DNA of 27,531 nucleotides from an uncultured Clostridia bacterium (GCA_910586765.1 CAJUJJ010000037.1:1-27531), one strand, 5' to 3'; positions 1-8,265 are shown, counted from the stretch's first letter. The notes: generated by a model from the sequence alone, not told the origin. Made by a program: numbers and translations.

Positions 1-21
1 GGGTTATACCCGCAAAGGAAA

Positions 22-54
22 AACCACCAGATTGTCTGGTGGTTGCTTTTTTTT
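22..54 (+). terminator. Rho-independent terminator of an upstream gene outside the window
   Basis: A perfect 10-bp stem (AACCACCAGA / TCTGGTGGTT, 22-31 and 35-44) with a 3-base loop is followed by G, C and eight T residues. It must serve a gene lying left of the window. Confidence 0.9.
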
Positions 55-85
55 GAAAATTTTACATTTATAAAAAAGAAATTTA

Positions 86-114
86 TAGATATACATTTTA
101 AACAACATTATAAT
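86..114 (+). promoter_or_regulatory. Possible sigma-A promoter of the DUF4291 gene
   Basis: A perfect TATAAT at 109-114 lies 17 bases after a weak -35 box TAGATA (86-91, 4 of 6 matches). It is about 46 bases upstream of the start codon. The -10 is convincing, the -35 is not. Confidence 0.45.
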
Positions 115-160
115 GAAATAGTATAAGTCGAAAATTAGTAAATAGAAAGGGGAAAGTTAT

Positions 161-748
161 ATGGAATATATAAAAGAAATATTTGCACAATATGATAGGC
201 AATGTATTCGAGTTTATCAGGCACATCGTACTATAATTGCAAAAGAAGCGATTGCTTTACAAACATTTGGAAAAAATTTTAACATAAATCGTATGACATG
301 GATAAAACCATCTTTTCTATGGCTTATGTATCGTTCTAATTGGGGGACTAAAAAAAATCAAGAATGTATTCTAGCTATAGATATATATCAATCAAAATTT
401 AATGAAATATTACAAAAAGCTGTTCTAACGTCGCCAGACTCTATAAGTTATACAGGTACACAATGGGAAAAAGCTTTTGATGAAACAACAGTATATTGCC
501 AATGGGACCCAGATAGAAATATAAATGGAAATGCTATCAATCGTGCAGCAATTCAAATTGGATTAAAAGGAAACACATTAAGAGATTTTTTAGATGTAGG
601 TATACGTCGCATAGAGGATTTAACACCATTTGTCAGAAAATGGAATGAACAAAGAAAAAATGGAAAACTAGACTCTAAAAATCTGCCGGTAGAGAAATTA
701 TATCCAATTAAAGATAAAGAAATCAGAAATAGACTAAATATGAAATAA
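161..748 (+). CDS. DUF4291 family protein
   Basis: A 195-residue cytosolic protein of the DUF4291 family, whose function is not established. I recognise the family from its conserved blocks: IRVYQAH near residue 16, NRMTWIKPSFLWLMYRS near 43-59 followed by NWGTKKNQE, QWDPDRN near 114, RAAIQIGL near 127, and a C-terminal block ending in DLTPFVRK. Length matches the usual 180-210 residues, so it looks complete. The ATG at 161 has a clear GAAAGGGG ribosome site at 145-152. It is a single gene: a terminator lies upstream, and the next gene (parC) converges on it. There is no signal peptide or membrane segment. Family assignment is firm; any biochemical role would be a guess. Confidence 0.88.
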   Translation: MEYIKEIFAQYDRQCIRVYQAHRTIIAKEAIALQTFGKNFNINRMTWIKPSFLWLMYRSNWGTKKNQECILAIDIYQSKFNEILQKAVLTSPDSISYTGTQWEKAFDETTVYCQWDPDRNINGNAINRAAIQIGLKGNTLRDFLDVGIRRIEDLTPFVRKWNEQRKNGKLDSKNLPVEKLYPIKDKEIRNRLNMK

Positions 749-928
749 AGATTTCAGTTTACAAAAAAGTTTAAGTAATTAAAAATTATTTTTTATCAAT
801 TTAAAACAATAAATAATATAAATAAGTATTGTAGAAATCAGTATATACTAAAAAATACCAAAACATAAATTACTCAAAATAAAAATCAATTTACCATAAT
901 TATTTTATGTATATTAAGTAACAAAAAT

Positions 929-968
929 AAAGTACTCTATTTAAACAAAATAGAATACTTTATTTTTT
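929..968 (-). terminator. Convergent terminator, mainly for parE-parC
   Basis: Inverted repeat 929-942 / 948-961 (AAAGTACTCTATTT with AAATAGAATACTTT). Read on the minus strand the single mismatch becomes a G-U pair and the stem is followed by ATTTTT. It lies just downstream of the parC stop. On the plus strand it has an A-C mismatch but also a T-rich tail, so it may end DUF4291 transcripts as well. The 180 bases before it (749-928) are featureless AT-rich DNA. Confidence 0.75.
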
Positions 969-973
969 ACTTA

Positions 974-3178
974 CTAAATAATATAATTTTTTTGTCTATC
1001 TAATAGTTGTACAAAATGTCCTGTAGAAGGAATTTGTTCTGTACGATAAAATTCGACATCATCAGAAAGAAATGTATCTTTTTCAAACACCTTTGTCACA
1101 CAACTATCTTTTTTTAATTTATAAACTTGTATACCACTTACATTTTTCGAGGCATTTAAAGGAAGTAGTGAAGTATGGAATAACAATGCTTTATCTGTAT
1201 CTCTCAATAATATAAAATCTAAATCTTGCTCTAGTTTTTTCATAAATATAACATTTGCTTTTTTAGAATACGCATTTATAATTTTTTTTCTGTTTGTTTT
1301 AGTAGCATAGCTAGAAAGCTGTACTTTAGCAGCTTTTCCATTATCAAAGAAAAATAACATAAAACCTGTATAATCATATGTTGTTGTCATATATATTATT
1401 TTTTCATTTTGTTCCATACCTAAAATATTAAAAAGGTATTCTCCAAAAGAACTTGCTTTTGTATCTGTAATATCATTTGCTTTTACTTTATACAAATTTT
1501 GTTTATCAGAAAATAATAAAATATCTGCTTTATTTGTGGTTTCAATTTCAAATATAATTCTATCATCTTCTTTTAGTTTTTGTTCTCCAGCAGAACGCAA
1601 TGACACAAGAGAGATTTTTTTAAAATAATTTTGTTCTGTTAAAAAAAGACGTATACCATAATCTTCTATAAATGCCTGTTCTGGAATATCTTCAATTTCT
1701 TCTTCCATAATAATTTCTGTTTTTCTATCCTGACCATATTTTTTAGAAACTTGTTTTAATTGTGTTGCAATGATATTTTTTATTTTTTCATCACTTTTTA
1801 AAGTTTCTTCTAGTTGCTGTATTTCTTGTTTTAAATTATCTAATTCTTCAATTCTTTTTAATATATATTCCTTATTGATATTACGAAGTTTTATTTCTGA
1901 AATATATTCGCTCTGTTTTTCATCAATAGAAAACCCTTTCATAAGATTAGGCACAACCATTTCTTCTTTTTCTGTATGACGAATAATAGAAATTGCTTTA
2001 TCAATATCCATTAATATTTTAGAAAGACCAATTAAAAGATGATATTTTTCAGACTTTTTATCAATATCAAATTCTAATTGATGTTTGATAGAATTGATAC
2101 GAAAGTTTATCCAATACTTTAATATAGCATTAACGCCTAATGTCATAGGTTTGCTATCTATCAGTATATTAAAATTACAGCTAAATGTATCAGAAAGAGG
2201 TGTCATTTGATATAAACGGTGCATCAGCAAATCTGCTTTTGTATTCCTTTTCACATCAATAGCAATTTTTAAACCATTTAAGTCTGTTTCATCACGTACA
2301 TCTGTAATATCTCTTATTTTTCCAGACTTTACAAGTGAAAATATCTTATCCATAATGGCTTCTATATTTGTTGTATAAGGAATTTCATAAATTTCAATAC
2401 AATTATTTTTTTCATCGTAGCGGTATTTTGCACGAACTTTTACATTACCACGACCTGTTTCGTAAATACGTTTTAATTCATTTTCATTATATATTAACTG
2501 ACCACCAGTAGGGAAGTCAGGAGCTTTTAATGTTGCTAATATATCTGCATTTTCATTTTTAAGCAGTTGTATTGTTGTTTTGCAAACTTCTTTTAAATTA
2601 AAACTACAGATAGAGCTTGCCATACCAACTGCAATACCCAAATTAGGGTTTACAAGTATATTAGGAAAAGTAGTAGGTAATAAAAGAGGTTCTTTCATAG
2701 AACCATCATAATTATCTACAAATGTAACTGTATTTTTATCTATATCTGCAAATATTTCTTGACAAACAGCAGAAAGTTTTACTTCTGTATAACGAGGAGC
2801 AGCATATGCCATATCACGGGAATATTGTTTTCCAAAGTTTCCTTTAGAATCCACAAAAGGAAGAAGCAAAGCTCCATTTCCCTCTGTTAATCTTACAAGC
2901 GTTTCATAAATAGCACTATCTCCATGTGGATTTAATTTCATAGTTTGTCCTACGACATTAGAAGACTTTGTTCTATCTCCTTTTAATAAATTCATTTTAA
3001 ACATAGTGTAAAGTAATTTCCTATGAGAAGGTTTAAAACCATCTATTTCTGGAATAGCACGTGAAACAATAACACTCATAGCATAAGGCATATAGTTCCA
3101 TTCTAATGTATCTGTTATCTTTTGTTCTTCAATAAAATATTCTTTAGGCACTTCTACTGTTTTTTTCTTTTTCGGCAT
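974..3178 (-). CDS. parC: DNA topoisomerase IV subunit A (ParC-like, type IIA topoisomerase)
   Basis: The breakage-reunion subunit of a type IIA topoisomerase, working with the ParE-like partner encoded immediately upstream to decatenate or relax DNA. From the chosen ATG the protein has 734 residues. Landmarks are YAMSVIVSRAIPE (32-44), NPHGDSAIYE (83-92), GNFG (113-116) and AAPRYTE with the catalytic Tyr at 130. The two positions linked to quinolone resistance carry Ser88 and Glu92, the usual susceptible pair in Gram-positive ParC. No GyrA box (QRRGGKG) is seen and the C-terminal region is divergent, so ParC is preferred over GyrA. A TTG seven codons upstream is in frame, but the AAGGAG ribosome site (3190-3195) lies between it and this ATG, so translation must begin at 3178. 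Operon with parE, gap about 29 bases. Confidence 0.9.
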   Translation of the reverse strand: MPKKKKTVEVPKEYFIEEQKITDTLEWNYMPYAMSVIVSRAIPEIDGFKPSHRKLLYTMFKMNLLKGDRTKSSNVVGQTMKLNPHGDSAIYETLVRLTEGNGALLLPFVDSKGNFGKQYSRDMAYAAPRYTEVKLSAVCQEIFADIDKNTVTFVDNYDGSMKEPLLLPTTFPNILVNPNLGIAVGMASSICSFNLKEVCKTTIQLLKNENADILATLKAPDFPTGGQLIYNENELKRIYETGRGNVKVRAKYRYDEKNNCIEIYEIPYTTNIEAIMDKIFSLVKSGKIRDITDVRDETDLNGLKIAIDVKRNTKADLLMHRLYQMTPLSDTFSCNFNILIDSKPMTLGVNAILKYWINFRINSIKHQLEFDIDKKSEKYHLLIGLSKILMDIDKAISIIRHTEKEEMVVPNLMKGFSIDEKQSEYISEIKLRNINKEYILKRIEELDNLKQEIQQLEETLKSDEKIKNIIATQLKQVSKKYGQDRKTEIIMEEEIEDIPEQAFIEDYGIRLFLTEQNYFKKISLVSLRSAGEQKLKEDDRIIFEIETTNKADILLFSDKQNLYKVKANDITDTKASSFGEYLFNILGMEQNEKIIYMTTTYDYTGFMLFFFDNGKAAKVQLSSYATKTNRKKIINAYSKKANVIFMKKLEQDLDFILLRDTDKALLFHTSLLPLNASKNVSGIQVYKLKKDSCVTKVFEKDTFLSDDVEFYRTEQIPSTGHFVQLLDRQKNYII

Positions 3179-3207
3179 TATTTTATTCACTCCTTGCAAA
3201 GCAAATT

Positions 3208-5184
3208 TTAACTTAAATCACTTAAATCTAAATAACGATATCCTTCTGTTTCTATAAATTCCTTTCTTCCTTTTAAATTCTCACCTAAAAGCAATTCAAA
3301 TTTTTGTTGTGTTTTTTCTACTTCATCATCAGAAACTAATATCAATCTTCTTGTTTCAGGATTCATTGTAGTTTGCCACATCATTTCTGGTTGGTTTTCT
3401 CCCAGACCTTTAGAACGATTGATTTTATATTTTTTATTTTTTATTTTTGCTGTAATCGTATTTTTTTCAGCATCTGAATAAGCAAAATAAGTATCTTTTC
3501 CACAAGTAATTTCATAAAGAGGAGACTCCGCAATAAATACCTTTTTTTCTTTAATTAGTGTAGGTACAAGACGATAAAGCATTGTTAACACTAATGTTCT
3601 AATTTGAAAACCATCTACATCAGCATCTGTACAGATAATAATTTTATTCCAGCGAAGCTGCTCTAAATCAAATGAATTAATATTGGAATTATGTTTTGAC
3701 TTTATTTCAACACCACAACCTAATACCTTCAACAAATCTGTAATAATATCATTACTAAAAATTTTATTATAGTCTGCTTTTAAGCAGTTTAATATTTTAC
3801 CACGAATAGGTATAATTGCTTGAAACTCTGCATCTCTGCCTAGTTTACAAGCACCTAGAGCAGAGTCACCTTCTACAATATAAATTTCTCGTTTTGTAAT
3901 ATCTTTAGAACGACAATTTACAAATTTTTCAACACGATTATTCATATCAATACTGCCAGTTAATTTTTTTCTAATGTTAATACGTGTTTTTTCTGCTGTT
4001 TCACGACTTCTCTTATTTGCTAAAACTTGTGCTGTAATTTTATCTGCTTCCAATTTATTTTCTATAAAATAAATTTCAAGTTGATGACGAAGATATTCTG
4101 TCATAGCATCTTGTATAAATTTATTTGTAATTGATTTTTTTGTTTGGTTTTCATAACTTGTAATAGTAGAAAAAGAATTGATAACCAATACTAAACTGTC
4201 TTCTATATCATTAAATGTAATTTTCTTTTCCTCTTTTTTATATAAATTATTTGATTTTAAATATTTATCAATAGCAAATACAAAAGCATTTTTAACTGCT
4301 CTATCTGGAGAACCTCCATATTCTAAAAAACTAGAATTATGATAATATTCTAATAAATTAACTTCATTATTAAAACAAAAGGCAATTTGAAATTTTAATT
4401 TATATTCTGGTTTATCTTCTCTATCACGACCTCTTGTTTCTTGTTCATAATATTGTATTTCTGTAAATTCTTTTTGTTCATTTAATTCTTTTAAATAATC
4501 TTTAATACCATTTTCATAAACATAAGTAAAAGAAGTGTCTGTTTCTTCATCATACAATACAAATGTTAAACCTGCATTTACAATAGCTTGCTTTTTTAAT
4601 ATATCTTGAAAAAAGGAAAGAGGAATATCAATATTTGTAAAAACATCTCTGTCTGGTAGCCACCTAATTTCAGTACCTGTTTTTGTTTCGGTACTTTGTT
4701 CTTTTTTTAAACCACCTATATTTTCTCCTTTTTCAAAGTGGAGTGTATAACAATATCCATCTCTATAAATAGTAGCGTCCATATAATCAGAAGAATACTG
4801 TGTAGCACAAGTCCCTAGACCATTTAAACCTAAACTAAATTCATAATTTTCACCAGAATTATTTTGATATTTTCCACCAGCATATAATTCACAAAATACA
4901 AGTTCCCAGTTGTATCGTTGTTCTTTTGAATTATAATCAACAGGAATACCACGACCGTAGTCTTTTATACAAACAGAATGGTCTTTATAACGTGTTACTT
5001 CTATAAAAGAGCCATATCCCTCTCTTGCTTCATCAATAGAATTAGAAAGAATTTCAAATATAGAATGTTGACAGCCTTCTAAACCATCAGAACCAAAAAT
5101 AACACTAGGACGAAGACGAACTCTGTCTGCTCCTTTTAAAGATGTAATACTTTCATTATTATAATTTGTTTGATTTTCATTCAT
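3208..5184 (-). CDS. parE: DNA topoisomerase IV subunit B (ParE-like, ATPase subunit)
   Basis: The ATP-hydrolysing subunit that pairs with the ParC-like protein downstream. In its 658 residues the GHKL ATPase comes first: EILSNSIDE with Glu44 and Asn48, KDYGRGIPV (74-82) with Asp75, and the lid GLNGLGTCATQ (119-129). The TOPRIM domain follows, with EGDSALG (Glu438) and TDADVDG (Asp520, Asp522, Asp524), then KGLGENQPEMMWQTTMNPET near the C terminus. It has GyrB/ParE short architecture without the long insert of proteobacterial GyrB. The sequence is divergent from classical ParE (for example RLRPSVIFGSDGLEGCQH), a form I associate with clostridial topoisomerase IV. The ATG at 5184 follows a GAGG site. 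First gene of a two-gene operon with its own promoter. Confidence 0.92.
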   Translation of the reverse strand: MNENQTNYNNESITSLKGADRVRLRPSVIFGSDGLEGCQHSIFEILSNSIDEAREGYGSFIEVTRYKDHSVCIKDYGRGIPVDYNSKEQRYNWELVFCELYAGGKYQNNSGENYEFSLGLNGLGTCATQYSSDYMDATIYRDGYCYTLHFEKGENIGGLKKEQSTETKTGTEIRWLPDRDVFTNIDIPLSFFQDILKKQAIVNAGLTFVLYDEETDTSFTYVYENGIKDYLKELNEQKEFTEIQYYEQETRGRDREDKPEYKLKFQIAFCFNNEVNLLEYYHNSSFLEYGGSPDRAVKNAFVFAIDKYLKSNNLYKKEEKKITFNDIEDSLVLVINSFSTITSYENQTKKSITNKFIQDAMTEYLRHQLEIYFIENKLEADKITAQVLANKRSRETAEKTRINIRKKLTGSIDMNNRVEKFVNCRSKDITKREIYIVEGDSALGACKLGRDAEFQAIIPIRGKILNCLKADYNKIFSNDIITDLLKVLGCGVEIKSKHNSNINSFDLEQLRWNKIIICTDADVDGFQIRTLVLTMLYRLVPTLIKEKKVFIAESPLYEITCGKDTYFAYSDAEKNTITAKIKNKKYKINRSKGLGENQPEMMWQTTMNPETRRLILVSDDEVEKTQQKFELLLGENLKGRKEFIETEGYRYLDLSDLS

Positions 5185-5232
5185 AAGCGTAACCTCAATT
5201 TTTAAGAACTGTTGTTCTGTATTATTATATAA

Positions 5233-5259
5233 TTTATATTACATATGAAAAAGTGTCAA
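5233..5259 (-). promoter_or_regulatory. Promoter of parE-parC
   Basis: On the minus strand a perfect TTGACA (5254-5259) is followed after 15 bases by TATAAA (5233-5238). The spacing is short but an overlapping AT-rich -10 register with 17-base spacing also exists. The start codon is about 50 bases downstream. Confidence 0.7.
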
Positions 5260-5281
5260 GTAAAAATTAGAAAATACATAG

Positions 5282-5308
5282 AAAAAAGCCATTGATTTTA
5301 TCAACGGC
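5282..5308 (-). terminator. Terminator of the tRNA-Ser transcript
   Basis: On the minus strand a 9-bp stem GCCGTTGAT / ATCAATGGC (one G-U pair, 3-base loop) is followed by six T. It lies 14 bases beyond the 3' end of the tRNA. Confidence 0.88.
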
Positions 5309-5321
5309 ATTTTTAGACAAA

Positions 5322-5406
5322 CGGAGAAAGAGGGATTCGAACCCTCGGAGGTATGTACCTCAACAGTTTTCGAGACTGTCACCTTAAACCACTCGGACAT
5401 TTCTCC
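5322..5406 (-). tRNA. tRNA-Ser (anticodon CGA)
   Basis: An 85-base class II tRNA on the minus strand. The acceptor stem GGAGAAA / TTTCTCC pairs perfectly with discriminator G. The anticodon stem ACAGT / ACTGT encloses the loop CTCGAAA, giving anticodon CGA (5370-5372), which reads the serine codon UCG. A long variable arm (GAGGTACATACCTC) and the T-arm motif GGTTCGAATCC are typical of tRNA-Ser. The 3' CCA is not encoded. A promoter and a terminator flank it, so it is a single-gene unit. Confidence 0.97.
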
Positions 5407-5426
5407 TTGGCTTGCTGACAGTGGTA

Positions 5427-5455
5427 ATTATACCAATAGCAATTAAAAAAAGCAA
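5427..5455 (-). promoter_or_regulatory. Promoter of tRNA-Ser
   Basis: Minus strand TTGCTT (5450-5455), 17-base spacer ending TGG, then a perfect TATAAT (5427-5432). This is an extended -10 layout about 20 bases before the tRNA 5' end. Confidence 0.85.
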
Positions 5456-5625
5456 CTATTTTTTATATATTTGTTAATAAATATAATGGTTACTGTAAAA
5501 ATATTGTAAAGAAATGTAGAACTTAATAAAATAATAATAGAAACTTTAAGTAAAAATCATTTTTTATTACATCATTAAATAATGATTAAGTTGATTAAAA
5601 TCCATACAATAGATAAGTTTTATTA

Positions 5626-5654
5626 TTGCAATTCACAAACTATTGTATTATAAT
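5626..5654 (+). promoter_or_regulatory. Promoter of the zinc-ribbon/TPR gene
   Basis: TTGCAA (5626-5631), 17-base spacer, perfect TATAAT (5649-5654). Predicted transcription start is near 5661, leaving an unusually long leader of about 145 bases before the ATG at 5805. Confidence 0.8.
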
Positions 5655-5662
5655 ATTTTTTG

Positions 5663-5696
5663 AATGTAATACATTTATATATAAGTGTATTACATT
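5663..5696 (+). promoter_or_regulatory. 34-bp near-perfect palindrome directly after the predicted +1 (operator or leader hairpin)
   Basis: The half sites AATGTAATACA (5663-5673) and TGTATTACATT (5686-5696) are exact inverted copies, and the match continues inwards to the centre with only one T/G mismatch (a wobble pair in RNA). The arms each contain TGTANTACA. It begins about two bases after the expected transcription start, a position typical of a repressor operator or of a 5' leader hairpin. No regulator for it is recognised in the window. Confidence 0.6.
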
Positions 5697-5804
5697 GGTA
5701 TAGGAGCATTTTTGTTATACAATATTGCCCCATTTATAGATAGAAATACTATATTACTCCAAAAGTATAAAAAATTTAAAAATAACAATAAAGGGGGCTT
5801 ATAT

Positions 5805-7640
5805 ATGTATTGTTCTAATTGTGGGAAAGAGGGAAGCGGAAAATATTGTGCTGAATGTGGAGGTCTCCTTATAGAAGGTGAACAAGAAAAAAAACAATAT
5901 ATTCAACCACCGAGAAAACCCCTTGAAACAGATATATCAGAATATATTAATAATCACTCTATTAATATAACAGAAATAATGGAACATTATGAAAAAAATA
6001 AAGAGTATGGCATTGAAGTTCTTGCTTATTATTCTGATATTAGTTTACAAGAAGCTGAAGCATATATTAACAATAGAATATATAAACAATCACAACCTAA
6101 AAGAACATTATTTGGTATTTTAAAAAGAAATTTTATGGGAAATAAAACACCAAAAGAGAATGAAGAAAATAGAAAGAATAGTATTTTTCCTTTCTATCCA
6201 CCAAAACCTCGTCCTCGTGTAAAAACGGACTTTTTAGAAGTAGATGATAAAAATGTTGTAACATTTCGTAGTATAGATATGATGTTCAAAGGAACTTTAG
6301 TTAAAAAGTCGAAAAATAATAAATATGTTATGGCAATTGGTTCTTATGGTAAAAAGGTACCAGTAGATTGTTATGTTTTTTTTAATAGAGAACGCCCTTT
6401 ATATAAAGTAATTACAAATTCACCTTTTAAAGAAGCATATGTAACAAATACAGGTGCTTTTTCCCTTTTAACAGTAGATAATAAATTTTACTTATATGAT
6501 ATTGGACAAAAAGAACCTACTTTAGTAGAAATAGAAGGGGAAGAAATAAAAATTATAACAAGCTGTTTTTATGAATTATTGACAATATTACTTTATAAAA
6601 AAGAAGGCAGGTATTTCTTATCTATTTATGATACACAAAAAGGTAGTTTTATATATAAAAAATATTTTGATATAGATTCTGACCAAATTTTTGAAAGCAC
6701 TATACAAATAGTTAATAATATCATTGAATGGAAATTTCCTTGTGGACTTTCTTTACAATATGATTTTAGAGGAAATGCTACTAACATACAAGAAGAAAAA
6801 AGTACATTAAATCGTTTATATTATCCTATTGCATATGTTAACAATGCTGTAGATAAAATAGAGTTACTTAGAAAAGATGAAACACCTTTGGAAACAAGAA
6901 TACGAGAAATCAGAGCTCTTTTTGAACTTGCTATTGAAAAAGTGGGGGATATGTACTGGTGCTATGACAATTATGCGTGTTTTGAAGCAGAATTTGGAGA
7001 TATTGCTTTAGCAAAAAAGTATTTGCCCAAAGCAGAAAATAGTCAAAATAGTAGGAATTCAGACCTTTATAAAACTTGTGGTAAGTTTGCTTTAAAAAGA
7101 GATAAAAAAGAATATGCTTTGGAATTTTTTGAAAAAGCAATTCATTTTAAAGTAGACACAGAAACAATAGAATTATATAAGGCATTAAAACAGGAGTTAG
7201 CAGAAAAAGAAGCTGAGAAAAAGCAATCTAAAAAGTTATCTTCTTTATTTAAAAAAGAAAAAGAAGAAAAGCCAGCTACAAAAGAAAATGAAAATAAAAA
7301 AGAAAACGAAAAGCCAAAAGAAGAAAACAAAAAACAAAAAAAGAAAGAAAACAATAAAAAATCTCTTATGGAAACATTTTTACCAGAAGATGTATTGGAA
7401 GAAGAAATTAAAGTTGAACAACCAAAATTAGAGGAAGAAGTTCTGGAACAACCAGACCTTTCAATACAAGAAGAATTTCCAATACAATCAGAGGCTCCAA
7501 TAGAAAATAATATGGAAAACAATGCAGAACAAAAAGAGGTTCCTGAACTATCTGATTTTGAAAAAAGAAGAAAAGCAAGAGAAGAAATGCGTTCCAGACA
7601 TAGAAAAATAAGAAAGTCTGGACAAAAAACAGAGGAGTAA
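5805..7640 (+). CDS. Zinc-ribbon protein with TPR-like segment and charged low-complexity tail, function unknown
   Basis: 611 residues from the chosen ATG. A small zinc ribbon opens the protein (Cys3, Cys6, Cys15, Cys18: CxxC-x8-CxxC). A middle part of about 170-350 is rich in short beta-strand-like stretches. A helical segment near 395-490, including EYALEFFEKAIHF, looks like tetratricopeptide repeats. The tail from about 490 is dominated by Lys and Glu runs and is probably disordered. No signal peptide or membrane helix is seen. An in-frame GTG 40 codons upstream exists, but it has no ribosome site and lies inside the palindrome, whereas AAGGGGG (5791-5797) sits 7 bases before the ATG at 5805. 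The stop is 4 bases from the next gene, so the two are co-transcribed. I do not recognise a named family; the zinc ribbon is clear, the TPR call is inference. Confidence 0.72.
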   Translation: MYCSNCGKEGSGKYCAECGGLLIEGEQEKKQYIQPPRKPLETDISEYINNHSINITEIMEHYEKNKEYGIEVLAYYSDISLQEAEAYINNRIYKQSQPKRTLFGILKRNFMGNKTPKENEENRKNSIFPFYPPKPRPRVKTDFLEVDDKNVVTFRSIDMMFKGTLVKKSKNNKYVMAIGSYGKKVPVDCYVFFNRERPLYKVITNSPFKEAYVTNTGAFSLLTVDNKFYLYDIGQKEPTLVEIEGEEIKIITSCFYELLTILLYKKEGRYFLSIYDTQKGSFIYKKYFDIDSDQIFESTIQIVNNIIEWKFPCGLSLQYDFRGNATNIQEEKSTLNRLYYPIAYVNNAVDKIELLRKDETPLETRIREIRALFELAIEKVGDMYWCYDNYACFEAEFGDIALAKKYLPKAENSQNSRNSDLYKTCGKFALKRDKKEYALEFFEKAIHFKVDTETIELYKALKQELAEKEAEKKQSKKLSSLFKKEKEEKPATKENENKKENEKPKEENKKQKKKENNKKSLMETFLPEDVLEEEIKVEQPKLEEEVLEQPDLSIQEEFPIQSEAPIENNMENNAEQKEVPELSDFEKRRKAREEMRSRHRKIRKSGQKTEE

Positions 7641-7644
7641 ACCA

Positions 7645-7845
7645 ATGGACAATGAATTATTAAATCGTATTAATACTTTAGCGAAGAAACAAAAAGAACA
7701 AGGATTAACAGAACAAGAAATACAAGAAAGAGATAATTTAAGAAAAGAATATTTAAAACAATTTCGAGCAGGTATGACAAATATATTAGAAAACACATAT
7801 ATACAAAAAGAAGATGGTACATTACAAAAATTGCATAAAAAATAG
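7645..7845 (+). CDS. DUF896 (YnzC/UPF0291) family small protein
   Basis: 66 residues matching the DUF896 pattern: LLNRINTLAKKQKEQGLTEQE, then LRKEYLKQFRAGM and a variable C terminus with DGT. B. subtilis YnzC has the same layout (INELAAKAK...LTEEE...LRQEYLKGFR). The family forms short two-helix proteins; a firm biochemical role is not established, though YneA-operon YnzC is linked by location to the SOS division inhibitor. There is no lexA or yneA here. The ribosome site AGAGGAG overlaps the stop of the preceding gene, which indicates translational coupling. A hairpin begins at its stop codon. Confidence 0.9.
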   Translation: MDNELLNRINTLAKKQKEQGLTEQEIQERDNLRKEYLKQFRAGMTNILENTYIQKEDGTLQKLHKK

Positions 7846-7865
7846 CCCCTTGCAAAAGGGGCAAG
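7836..7865 (-). terminator. GC-rich hairpin terminator, best oriented for the minus strand
   Basis: GCCCCTT (7845-7851) pairs with AAGGGGC (7856-7862). On the minus strand it is followed by TATTTTTT, a proper tail for the small convergent gene. On the plus strand the tail is weaker (AAGTTTTG) and it could assist the next hairpin. Confidence 0.7.
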
Positions 7866-7902
7866 TTTTGTTTTATACTTAACAGATAAAACAAAATTTT
7901 TT
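7866..7902 (+). terminator. Terminator of the zinc-ribbon/DUF896 operon
   Basis: A perfect 11-bp stem TTTTGTTTTAT (7866-7876) / ATAAAACAAAA (7886-7896) with a 9-base loop is followed by six T. With the adjacent GC-rich hairpin it separates two convergent genes. Confidence 0.7.
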
Positions 7903-8071
7903 ATTGTTCTGAGATTGTCTTTGCTAAAGAACGTAATTCAGATTCTGTTTGTAAATGAGAACCTTTTTCTTTTACTTCTAACTTAGAATGGAGAGACAAG
8001 TTATTATAAAATTTTTGAGCAGAGTCGCAATTTAATAATAAATCAGCTAAATTTTTGTATGTTTTGTGCAT
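7901..8071 (-). CDS. Small conserved-looking hypothetical protein (56 aa)
   Basis: A 56-residue ORF, MHKTYKNLADLLL at the N terminus and SELRSLAKTISEQ at the C terminus. A very strong AAGGAGG site precedes the ATG at 8071 by a normal distance, better evidence than the codons upstream, which would place the ribosome site inside the gene. The layout (helical start, a segment around FYNNLSLHSKLEVKEKG, then a short helix) resembles small acidic/basic proteins frequent in Clostridia, but I cannot name a family. Two hairpins follow its stop, one with a good minus-strand T tail. Likely a real gene because of ribosome site and terminator; function unknown. Confidence 0.65.
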   Translation of the reverse strand: MHKTYKNLADLLLNCDSAQKFYNNLSLHSKLEVKEKGSHLQTESELRSLAKTISEQ

Positions 8072-8265
8072 ATGAATTCCTCCTTGTGATTTGTTGTTTT
8101 TCAAAAGGTTGTTCGCATGAGTGTGTAATAAAACATTATTTCAATGTTTTGTAATATTGGTTTTTATTTTTGGGGCAGTAATGATATTGCCTCACAAATA
8201 GAATGTGCAAAAAATTGTTTTTTATACAATGTTTTTAAAATGATAAAAATAAAGGAGTTTGTTTT

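Noticed and set aside
3179..3199. TTG start of parC seven codons upstream
   Set aside because: The AAGGAG ribosome site lies inside this extension, so the ATG at 3178 is the real start.
5571..5586. 16-bp palindrome ATCATTA-AA-TAATGAT upstream of the zinc-ribbon promoter as an operator
   Set aside because: Composed almost wholly of A/T in an AT-rich spacer and 40 bases upstream of the -35 box; too weak to list as a site.
5685..5804. GTG start adding 40 residues to the zinc-ribbon protein
   Set aside because: It falls within the palindrome, has no ribosome site, and the extension has no resemblance to the zinc-ribbon N terminus, whereas AAGGGGG precedes the ATG at 5805.
7142..7645. Minus-strand ORF of 167 codons, Ser/Phe-rich
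   Set aside because: It is the antisense of the Lys/Glu-rich tail of the zinc-ribbon gene (GAA/AAA codons read backwards give TTC/TTT). It has no ribosome site and no plausible protein character.
8105..8265. Promoter or riboswitch upstream of yigZ
   Set aside because: AT-rich with a TATACAAT near 8223 but no matching -35 and no recognisable riboswitch core.
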